Shown here: positions 47,945 to 54,079 of the stretch, piece by piece | Position numbering within the stretch: position 1 is the first letter of the stretch | How the letters are laid out: every line of letters starts with the position of its first letter | Source: a virus | Strand: one strand, 5' to 3' | DNA: 57,931 nucleotides | IMG/VR virus record: IMGVR_UViG_3300047469_000176 | Coordinates: 1-57,931 of that record | The notes under the pieces: model-generated | What the model was told of the DNA's origin: nothing | Database searches by the model: none | The model's input: the letters and a program-made list of their open reading frames with translations, nothing else | Made by a program: the position numbers and the translations under genes

Positions 47945-49081
47945 ATGAGCCAGCAGCATCAGATTCTGGTCGGCGACTGCATTGAGATGATGCGCACGCT
48001 GCCGGACAAGTCGGTTCACACCTGCGTGACGAGTCCGCCGTACTTCGGCCTGCGCGATTATGGCGTAGAGGGTCAGATCGGCCTGGAAGAAACGCCCGCC
48101 GCATTCATCGCGCGACTAGTCGCCGTGTTCCGTGAAGTGCGTCGAGTACTCCGCGACGACGGCACGATCTGGGTGAACATGGGTGACAGCTATGCCGGTA
48201 GTTGGGGCGCGCATGACCGCGATGACATGGGATTGGGCGTGTCGGCGCTGAGTCAGCGCCAGGCTATGGCAAGCCAGCGGAAAGCCAAGATCACGAGCCA
48301 CGCCGAATACAAGCCGAAGGACCTGATGGGAATGCCGTGGCGATTGGCTTTCGCTCTACAGGATGACGGCTGGTACCTGAGACAAGACATCATCTGGCAC
48401 AAGCCAAACCCTATGCCTGAATCGACGCGCGACCGCTGCACCAAAGCTCACGAGTACCTGTTCCTGCTGAGCAAGTCGCGGCGGTATCACTGCGACATGC
48501 AGGCGATCCGCGAGCCGGCAGCTTACGGGCCGACGCCGACAGGTGTGGGTTTCGGTCATGGGTTCGATGCGGTACCAAAGCCAAGAGTGACCGTGCCGGC
48601 CGGGTGGGACACATCGACCGGAGCGGGCGGCCACGGCGCTTTCCACAAGGATGGTTCCGCCAGGTCGAATCGCGACTCGTTCCAGCGTGAAGGATCGAAG
48701 CGCGAGCAGACGATTCCAGGACAAAGCAAGGGCACGCATCGACCAGATCGAGAGCCGAGCAGCTGGGATCTGCTGACCAGAAACAAACGCAGCGTCTGGA
48801 CGGTGGCCACGCACAGTTTCAAGGGCGCCCACTTCGCCACCTTCCCGCCCGACTTGATCCGGCCTTGCATTCTGGCCGGCGCGCCGCGCGGTGGTGTGGT
48901 CCTGGACCCGTTCGGCGGCGCCGGGACCACATCGCTTGTTTCAATGCAGGAAGGCCGCCGGTCGATCCTGTGTGAGCTAAACCCCGAATACGCAGCAATG
49001 GCCAGAGCGCGCATCGACGCAGCCTGGCTTGATGGCGCGGCGCAGATGGATGTGTTCCACGATGCCGAGCCAGCCGCATGA
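47945..49081 (+). CDS. DNA methyltransferase (beta-type, SPPY motif)
   Basis: 378 residues. Catalytic motif IV is SPPY (residues 30-33), typical of N4-cytosine or N6-adenine methylases of the beta class; the SAM motif VVLDPFGGAGTT is near residue 320, so the order is IV...I (beta). Between are IWVNMGDSYAG and WHKPNPMPES. No cognate restriction gene lies beside it, so it is a solitary methylase, likely protecting phage DNA or altering host gene expression. Start ATG 47945. Confidence 0.93.
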   Translation: MSQQHQILVGDCIEMMRTLPDKSVHTCVTSPPYFGLRDYGVEGQIGLEETPAAFIARLVAVFREVRRVLRDDGTIWVNMGDSYAGSWGAHDRDDMGLGVSALSQRQAMASQRKAKITSHAEYKPKDLMGMPWRLAFALQDDGWYLRQDIIWHKPNPMPESTRDRCTKAHEYLFLLSKSRRYHCDMQAIREPAAYGPTPTGVGFGHGFDAVPKPRVTVPAGWDTSTGAGGHGAFHKDGSARSNRDSFQREGSKREQTIPGQSKGTHRPDREPSSWDLLTRNKRSVWTVATHSFKGAHFATFPPDLIRPCILAGAPRGGVVLDPFGGAGTTSLVSMQEGRRSILCELNPEYAAMARARIDAAWLDGAAQMDVFHDAEPAA

Positions 49082-49091
49082 TCACCAACGT

Positions 49092-49307
49092 TCAGTTCCG
49101 CTTAGTTTTTTTCCAAGTCAGAGAACCGCCGCCCTCGAAGTCAGTAGTCTGAACGACCAAGTAATGGGCGACCGTCTTCCCGCTTTGGTCTATTTCGTAA
49201 TAATTCCAGGTGTCTACGCCAACTGTGATTTCAATCATGCCGTCTCCGGATTTGAACTCATGCTCATCCGGTATACGTAGAAACTTTTTCAATTCCGTTC
49301 TGTTCAC
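49092..49307 (-). CDS. Small beta-rich protein, opposite-strand moron
   Basis: 71 residues from GTG 49307 with GGAG 5 nt upstream; the longer frame upstream runs through the hairpin leader. NRTELKKFLRIPDEHEFKSG, then VGVDTWNYYEIDQSGKTVAHYLVVQTTDF, a small beta sheet domain. Opposite to the early operon like 46540-47013 and with the same leader module. Function unknown. Confidence 0.6.
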   Translation of the reverse strand: MNRTELKKFLRIPDEHEFKSGDGMIEITVGVDTWNYYEIDQSGKTVAHYLVVQTTDFEGGGSLTWKKTKRN

Positions 49308-49352
49308 GACTACTCCAAAGCGGCCCCATGCCGCCACGTAAGTAAATACCCC
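49305..49352 (-). promoter_or_regulatory. Shared moron leader module, copy 2 (hairpin before SD)
   Basis: Minus strand: GTGGGGTATTTACTTACGTGG, a GCGGC-ATGGG-GCCGC hairpin (49334-49320), then TTTGGAGTAGTCGTG. Stem bases differ from copy 1 (C-G pair changed to G-C) while pairing and the loop are kept. Confidence 0.6.
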
Positions 49353-49387
49353 ACTTCCACGAATCACGCCACTGGCGAGGATCCCGC

Positions 49388-50113
49388 ATGAATCAAATTG
49401 CAATGCGCGCGCTCGAGCACGCCAGGGCGCGACAGGCGGAGGCAGCACCAGTTCAACGCCGCAGGCACTGGACACCTGAAGATGAGTCAAGGCTGCGCGA
49501 TCTGTATCCGGACACGCCGATGCCCGAGCTGCTCAAGGCGTTCGACCGCCCCACTTGGTCAATTTATAACAAGGCGCATGCACTAGGTCTGAAGCGCAGC
49601 GATGCCTACCTCGCCAGCGAGCACGCGTGCCGACTTCGGCGGGAGGACAATCCCGGCGCCGGCTGCCGGTTCCAGAAAGGCCACACATCCTGGAACAAAG
49701 GCATCAGTTTTCACTCAGGCGGAAGATCAGCCGAAACGCAGTTCAAGTCCGGCACGCTCAACGGCCGCGCCGCTCAATTACACATGCCTATCGGAACGGA
49801 GCGAGTCACCAAAGACGGAATTCGCCAGCGGAAGGTTTGTGACGACGGCCTGCCACAAAAGCGGTGGAAGTCGGTGCACATGATTCTGTGGGAGGAAGAG
49901 CACGGCGCCGTCCCTTCTGGACACCTTGTCGTGTTCAAGGATCGCAACACCCAGAACATCGAGATCGGGAACCTCGAGCTCGTCACCCGGGCAGAAAACA
50001 TGCGCCGCAATACCATCCACCGGTACCCGCCGGAACTCAAAGACACCATTCGCCAACTTGGAAAGCTCAAGAGAGCAATCAGCGAGGTTTCCCGTGAAAA
50101 ACAAGATGACTGA
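49388..50113 (+). CDS. HNH homing-type endonuclease
   Basis: 241 residues. N-terminal DNA-binding helix-turn-helix (WTPEDESRLRDLYPDTPMPELLKAF), a middle NUMOD-like region (GCRFQKGHTSWNKGISF), and an HNH_3 core (RWKSVHMILWEEEHGAVPSGHLVVFKDRNTQNIEIGNLELVTR, given here only as the family pattern with H, N, N residues). Could act as a homing enzyme or in DNA processing. Lies in the early plus operon behind the methylase. Confidence 0.88.
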   Translation: MNQIAMRALEHARARQAEAAPVQRRRHWTPEDESRLRDLYPDTPMPELLKAFDRPTWSIYNKAHALGLKRSDAYLASEHACRLRREDNPGAGCRFQKGHTSWNKGISFHSGGRSAETQFKSGTLNGRAAQLHMPIGTERVTKDGIRQRKVCDDGLPQKRWKSVHMILWEEEHGAVPSGHLVVFKDRNTQNIEIGNLELVTRAENMRRNTIHRYPPELKDTIRQLGKLKRAISEVSREKQDD

Positions 50114-50336
50114 TTTGCGCAACCACCTATTCGCCACCCTGGAAGCGCTCCAAGACCCCGAAAAGCCGATGGAGATCGACCGCGCCAAGGCCATCGCAGA
50201 GGTGGCTAAGGTCTTGGTGGACTCAGCAAAGGTGGAGGTGATGTTCATCAGTGCTATGGACGGGGACGTGAAAAGCACCGGATTTATCGAATCCGACAAC
50301 AGTTTGCCCTCGCCGGCCCGCCCCGCGATCCAATAG
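50094..50336 (+). CDS. Small helical early protein
   Basis: 80 residues from GTG 50094 (GAGG 7 nt upstream; ATG 50106 is the alternative), overlapping the HNH gene end by 20 bp. DLRNHLFATLEALQDPEKPMEIDRAKAIAEVAKVLVDSAKVEV is the conserved core of a small protein often seen beside phage HNH genes. Function unknown. Confidence 0.65.
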   Translation: MKNKMTDLRNHLFATLEALQDPEKPMEIDRAKAIAEVAKVLVDSAKVEVMFISAMDGDVKSTGFIESDNSLPSPARPAIQ

Positions 50337-50346
50337 CTACCCCAAA

Positions 50347-50392
50347 GTAACCTCCAGAGGTTACATTTCGAAAAGTAACCTGATTGGGTTAC
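50347..50392. promoter_or_regulatory. Two tandem GTAACC-N6-GGTTAC palindromes
   Basis: Sites at 50347-50364 (GTAACCTCCAGAGGTTAC) and 50375-50392 (GTAACCTGATTGGGTTAC), 28 bp apart, just before the start at 50405. They look like a paired operator, different in spacer length from the CI sites. They could also fold as RNA hairpins ahead of the ribosome site. Confidence 0.6.
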
Positions 50393-50404
50393 AGGGATAT
50401 CGAT

Positions 50405-50608
50405 ATGCCTGAACCAGTTCAACAAGTCCGAGCCACGGTGCTGCTGGGTCGTGACGGTATGCATCGAATCAGCCTTCACCGTTTGCCTCAGGTTCATCTG
50501 ACCCCGGCGCAAGCGCTGATCATTGCAAGAGAAATCAACCAATACGCCATTGACGCCATGCGGGCTGACGGTGAGCGGGATACTCAGGAGATTTGCTTTG
50601 AAAATTGA
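50405..50608 (+). CDS. Small early protein behind the paired palindromes
   Basis: 67 residues from ATG 50405. PVQQVRATVLLGRDGMHRISLHRLPQVHLTPAQALIIAREINQY, small alpha/beta. No family recognised. Overlaps the next gene (TTG 50598). It begins a new sub-operon after the palindromes. Confidence 0.55.
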   Translation: MPEPVQQVRATVLLGRDGMHRISLHRLPQVHLTPAQALIIAREINQYAIDAMRADGERDTQEICFEN

Positions 50609-50969
50609 ACTGGAACTGAGCGACCACGCTGTTCATTCCCTAGTGACTGATGCTGTGCGCAAACAGATTGGCGAGCGCATGAACTATGGCAGCCCCACGA
50701 AGAACAAGATCGATGCGGAGGTCGACAAGGCGATCACCGGCAACACCGAGGCTGTGCGCCGAGCAGTTGATCGCGCGTTTGGCCGGGTGCTAGCTGATGA
50801 CGCTTTCTTGGACGGCCTGCTGCGGGATGCTCTGAAGAAGTCGCAGAACAAGCTGGTCGGCCGGTATGACGCCGTAATGGCGAACCTTGGGAAAAGTCTC
50901 GGCATCCAGCAGAAAGAGGCACTGGAGAAGGCATTGGCTGCGCTTGCTGCGCCGCAGGAGGGGTTATGA
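50598..50969 (+). CDS. Helical early protein
   Basis: 123 residues from TTG 50598 (CAGGAG 7 nt upstream). KIELELSDHAVHSLVTDAVRKQIGERMNYG then long helices (AVMANLGKSLGIQQKEALEKALAA). No family recognised; overlapped by the next start (ATGA). Confidence 0.55.
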   Translation: MKIELELSDHAVHSLVTDAVRKQIGERMNYGSPTKNKIDAEVDKAITGNTEAVRRAVDRAFGRVLADDAFLDGLLRDALKKSQNKLVGRYDAVMANLGKSLGIQQKEALEKALAALAAPQEGL

Positions 50970-51637
50970 GTCAGGAATGGAAACTTGTGCCGGTTAGGCC
51001 GACCGAGGAAATGCTTATCGCGGGCTATGCCACGGTTCACCCAGACCAACTGTTGGTTTCAGCCTATCAGGCCATGCTTGCCGCCGCCCCTGTGCCGCCT
51101 GCTGGCGTGGAGGTGGAAGTTCTGGGCTACAGCGTCAAGGGCAACCGCTACGCGATTCGACTGACGAAAGCCGAATTGCTGGAGCTTTACGAAGGCTACA
51201 CCGGTGATGCACTGGTCGAACTAGTAGACCGCGCCCACGTCACCCGGTTGCAGGCCGACTTCAAGGCCAAGTATCAGGACCATAAGCGCGATTTGCAGAA
51301 AGCATGGGACGAGCGTGACGCCCTCAAGGCTGAGGTGGAGCGTGTCAGTACTGATCGCGACTACTGCAAGCGGGTAGCGAGCCACAACAAAGAAGTGGGC
51401 GAAGAGCTCCAGCAGCGCCTGACTATCGCCGATCAGCGGGTTGATGAGCTGGAAGCGGAACTGACCAAAGCCAAGCGCGGCTATGAGTGGGAAAGCCAGC
51501 GATCCGCCGCCCTCCTCGAAGAGCTGCAGGAGTACGAAGGAAGCTCAGGCTCGTTGCAGCCATCGCTGAAAGAAAATCAGGGCATCCCGGGCACATCCTT
51601 TCAGCGCCTGAATCAGCTCGCCAACGAAGGCGAGTAA
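50966..51637 (+). CDS. Coiled-coil early protein (DUF551-like N-terminus)
   Basis: 223 residues, ATGA-coupled. The start EWKLVPVRPTEEMLIAGYAT...YQAMLAAAP is the motif of many phage accessory proteins (W-K-L-V-P-x-x-P-T-x-E-M). A middle domain is followed by a 100-residue coiled coil (LQKAWDERDALKAEVERVSTDRD). Function unknown. Confidence 0.7.
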   Translation: MSQEWKLVPVRPTEEMLIAGYATVHPDQLLVSAYQAMLAAAPVPPAGVEVEVLGYSVKGNRYAIRLTKAELLELYEGYTGDALVELVDRAHVTRLQADFKAKYQDHKRDLQKAWDERDALKAEVERVSTDRDYCKRVASHNKEVGEELQQRLTIADQRVDELEAELTKAKRGYEWESQRSAALLEELQEYEGSSGSLQPSLKENQGIPGTSFQRLNQLANEGE

Positions 51638-51706
51638 ACCCGCCGCCCGTTCGGCCCCACCCTATCCCTATTGCCTGCTGCGCCTGAGCGCGGCGAAGGA
51701 GAAGTC

Positions 51707-52189
51707 ATGCTCGATTCAGCAATTCACCAATCCCTGAATGCACTCTCACCAACCCAGCTGGCAAAGCTGCTCGTCATGCGCAAAGGCCTAGAATTTGGGT
51801 ACGCCTACACCGCCACGAATGATGACGTCGTAGATCTGGCGTATCTGGCTGCCGCACCGGGCGATCTGCTGGACTCTCTGTTTGATGAAAATGAACACGA
51901 CGACGCCATCAACGAGGTCCGTTACGAAGCCGAAGACGTCCGCGGCATCCCTTCCTGGTGCCATTACAGTTGGGAGCGGAATTACGAGGTCGACGTGAAA
52001 GCGTTCATCCTTCCCGATGGCCGTGCGCTTGCCTTTTGCGAGATGAGCGGGGGCGGTAAGCACGGCGAGCCAGACGCCTACCCTTGGGTTGAAGAGGCGA
52101 AGTTCATCAAGGTTTCCGGCGTAGAAGAGCGGGTCATAAAGACCTACAAGTTCGAGGAGATTCCGGAAGCGCCCGAGGTTTCGCCATGA
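51707..52189 (+). CDS. Acidic early protein, function unknown
   Basis: 160 residues from ATG 51707 (AAGGAG 6 nt upstream). Highly acidic (DENEHDDAINEVRYEAEDV; pI low), with W-rich strands (WCHYSWERNYEVDVKAFILPDG). No family recognised. Acidic early proteins can be DNA mimics, but nothing specific supports that. Confidence 0.55.
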   Translation: MLDSAIHQSLNALSPTQLAKLLVMRKGLEFGYAYTATNDDVVDLAYLAAAPGDLLDSLFDENEHDDAINEVRYEAEDVRGIPSWCHYSWERNYEVDVKAFILPDGRALAFCEMSGGGKHGEPDAYPWVEEAKFIKVSGVEERVIKTYKFEEIPEAPEVSP

Positions 52190-52341
52190 CCAGCCGAGAC
52201 CAATTCGAACAGGCCTACGCCGAAGACCATAGCTGCACGCTGGAGTGGTGCCAGAGCCAACGCCTGAGCAATGGAAGCTATCTGGATCGGTACATGTCCA
52301 GAGCCTGGCACTGGTGGCAGCGCGCCAAGGAGGCAGCATGA
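52186..52341 (+). CDS. Coupled 51-residue small protein
   Basis: ATG overlaps the previous stop (ATGA) and the TGA overlaps the next ATG (ATGA). The product runs MTSRDQFEQAYAEDHSCTLE...RYMSRAWHWWQRAKEAA, an amphipathic helical small protein with a W-rich end similar to many phage 'FE..ARE..AWWEWQA' proteins. Perfect coupling at both ends and codon use like neighbours support it. Confidence 0.75.
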   Translation: MTSRDQFEQAYAEDHSCTLEWCQSQRLSNGSYLDRYMSRAWHWWQRAKEAA

Positions 52342-52667
52342 CCGACCAAACGCTGCTGGAGATGGCAGCAAGGGCGGCAGGCATAGGCCCGATCCTCTGC
52401 TACGAATCCAGGCGCAACTGCTTGCGGATTGGTAATCGCAAGACTTCTCTACTGTGGCGCCCACTTTCCAAGGGTGACGACGCCCTCCGGCTCGCGGCCA
52501 TCCTCGACATCAACGTTGAGTGGTTTCCAAAGCAGCAATGCGTCTGCGCAGACCGCCGCGGCATCGGTGAGATCATCGGTTGGGTTGACGAGTCTGGACG
52601 TGCCGGCGCGCTTCTCCGAGCAATCACCGTGGCCGCAGCCAAAATCGGCGCAATGGAGGCGGCATGA
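52338..52667 (+). CDS. Small early protein, function unknown
   Basis: 109 residues, ATGA-coupled on both sides. TLLEMAARAAGIGPILCYESRRNCLRIGN and DDALRLAAILDINVEWFPKQQCVCAD; a compact alpha/beta protein with several Cys. Common type in Pseudomonas phages (cell-division/NinB-like neighbours), function unknown. Confidence 0.65.
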   Translation: MTDQTLLEMAARAAGIGPILCYESRRNCLRIGNRKTSLLWRPLSKGDDALRLAAILDINVEWFPKQQCVCADRRGIGEIIGWVDESGRAGALLRAITVAAAKIGAMEAA

Positions 52668-52894
52668 CCTGGTACACCGAATGCTGGCAGCGGATGGAAT
52701 CGATGTATTCGCGGTGCAAGGCTGAAGGCATGGATGATTTGGCGACCAGCAAAGCGATCGACGAGTCGTATCCCTACCGAACTCGCAGTGGCTGGGGCTA
52801 CAAAGCCTGGCTTGCGGCACGCCGAAACTTCTACCCGAAACACAACCTTCCGCTTCGCCGGGCCAAGCGTCCGCCGCCCGACCTGTTTTCCTAA
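52664..52894 (+). CDS. Small basic early protein
   Basis: 76 residues, ATGA-coupled. YTECWQRMESMYSRCKAEGMDDLATSKAIDESYPY then a W/Y/R-rich end (GWGYKAWLAARRNFYPKHNLPLRRAKRPPPDL). The basic C-terminus could bind nucleic acid. No family recognised. Confidence 0.6.
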   Translation: MTWYTECWQRMESMYSRCKAEGMDDLATSKAIDESYPYRTRSGWGYKAWLAARRNFYPKHNLPLRRAKRPPPDLFS

Positions 52895-52948
52895 CCCCTT
52901 CCCCATCTATCCATATGCCTGCCGGTGTACGGCGGGCGGGAGATTTCT

Positions 52949-53476
52949 GTGTCCGAATTAATGCGAGCCCAGGCTTTTTGCATCGCCGCGCACTGCGCCG
53001 TGGGTCAGAAGCGAAAATACACCGGGGAGGATTACTACCTTCACCCGATTGAGGTTGCCGAGCTGATTCAGGAGCATGCGACAAGCTTCACCAAAGAAAT
53101 GATTGTTGCTGCCCATCTGCATGACGTCGTGGAGGACACCCAAGTCGAGCTGTCAATAATCGCTCAACAGTTCGGCACGGTGGTTGCGGCATACGTTGAG
53201 CAGCTAACCGATGTGTCTCGACCCGAGGACGGCAACCGAGCGGCGCGCAAGGCAATCGATCTGGCGCATACCGCGCGGGCAAGTCCGCAAGCAAAGACAA
53301 TCAAGCTGGCCGACCTTGTCAGCAACACTCGCAGCATCGTCGAGCGCGATCCAGCGTTTGCCGTCACCTACCTGGCGGAGAAGCGACTGCTGCTTGAGGT
53401 GCTGAAGGAAGGCGACCAGAACCTGTACCGCATTGCCCATGAGCTTGCTCATTCCCAACCACTCAACCCCGCATAG
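52949..53476 (+). CDS. HD-domain hydrolase, (p)ppGpp hydrolase-like (MESH1/SpoT-HD)
   Basis: 175 residues from GTG 52949 (GGGAG 6 nt upstream). Motifs of the RSH hydrolase: KRKYTGEDYYLHPIEVA (His32), AHLHDVVEDT (H58-D59 and E62-D63, the HDxxED signature that marks hydrolase-competent enzymes) and TIKLADLVSNTRSI (Asp122). No synthetase domain, so it resembles stand-alone alarmone hydrolases. It may lower (p)ppGpp during infection or lysogeny. Confidence 0.85.
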   Translation: MSELMRAQAFCIAAHCAVGQKRKYTGEDYYLHPIEVAELIQEHATSFTKEMIVAAHLHDVVEDTQVELSIIAQQFGTVVAAYVEQLTDVSRPEDGNRAARKAIDLAHTARASPQAKTIKLADLVSNTRSIVERDPAFAVTYLAEKRLLLEVLKEGDQNLYRIAHELAHSQPLNPA

Positions 53477-53498
53477 ACCCCGGACGGAGGTAGCCAAC

Positions 53499-53780
53499 AT
53501 GAACACAGTATTTTTGCTGATGGCCCAATACAGCGGCATGGCGATCATTCCGCTTGAGCGGGTGTGTGCTGATTACTTCAGCCACCTGACGCCGGAAAAG
53601 ATGAAGCTGAAGGTCGCGGCCGGGGAAATCGACCTGCCGCTGGTGAAGATGGAAAGCAGTCAGAAGTCGGCGCGCGGGGTTCACCTGAACGACCTGGCCG
53701 CATATCTGGATGAGCAGCACTCAAAAGCGAAATCGGAACACAGTAAGTTGATGGGGCGATCGCTTCGCCGCGTCTCCTGA
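53499..53780 (+). CDS. PrtN/AlpA-like activator, probable excisionase
   Basis: 93 residues from ATG 53499 (GGAGG). NTVFLLMAQYSGMAIIPLERVCADYFSHLTPEKMKLKVAAGEIDLPLV is the PrtN family pattern (pyocin activator), here shown by its main blocks. It is the last prophage gene before attR and in line with int in the circular form, which fits a recombination directionality factor; transcription activation is the alternative. Confidence 0.85.
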   Translation: MNTVFLLMAQYSGMAIIPLERVCADYFSHLTPEKMKLKVAAGEIDLPLVKMESSQKSARGVHLNDLAAYLDEQHSKAKSEHSKLMGRSLRRVS

Positions 53781-53862
53781 ATTCATGCCAAAACGCCCTT
53801 TCTCACCGGTCACTGCTTAATTTTCGCTACAGCAAGCAGTAATCGCACTCCAACTATCTGAT

Positions 53863-53934
53863 TTATTTGAGATTATTTCTCCGGTGGATCCGATCCATCA
53901 TGGGCGCAACGGAAAACTTCCTGCTTACAACCAT
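53863..53934 (-). pseudogene. dusA: Stranded 5' end of host dusA
   Basis: From ATG 53934 the frame reads MVVSRKFSVAPMMD, the original start of host dusA, then nine phage-coded residues (RIHRRNNLK) and stop. The frame is also open upstream, so the true host start may be a GTG further right. The old dusA promoter is therefore now joined to a 20-30-codon mini-gene; the enzyme is made from the left copy. Confidence 0.7.
53889..53928. other. Right attachment site (attR)
   Basis: Matches attL 1901-1940 at 31 of 40 positions; core TCCATCAT at 53894-53901. The minus strand reads SRKFSVAPMMD, then leaves the dusA frame into phage sequence and stops. Confidence 0.8.
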
Positions 53935-54079
53935 CTGATTTGAAACGTTTTTTTCTACGTCAGTGTTCACTAAGGGGCCTTCATGGATCGCGCGGTTGCA
54001 CATACGGCGTGCGGGGGGTATGTGCCGAGCGCGGATTTTACCTGTTGGGCGCAGCTTTTCCCAATTCCCTCGACGGAGC
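53935..54079. other. Former dusA promoter region
   Basis: The 145 bp between the stranded dusA start and the kinase gene stop are host DNA. They should hold the native dusA promoter on the minus strand; no clear -35/-10 pair was identified. Confidence 0.4.

Larger units (their letters stand above)
1906..53901. mobile_element. Complete dusA-integrated siphovirus prophage (about 52 kb)
   Basis: The element is bounded by imperfect direct repeats in the dusA 5' coding region and contains, in a coherent order, integrase, lysis, tail, head, packaging, replication, immunity and early accessory genes. Lambda-type head genes plus a 1217-residue tape measure and a tail chaperone indicate a long flexible tail (siphovirus). 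No essential module is visibly broken, so it looks inducible. SOS-type control is suggested by an S24-type CI and LexA-like boxes. Ends are placed at the 8-bp identical core TCCATCAT present on both sides. Confidence 0.93.
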
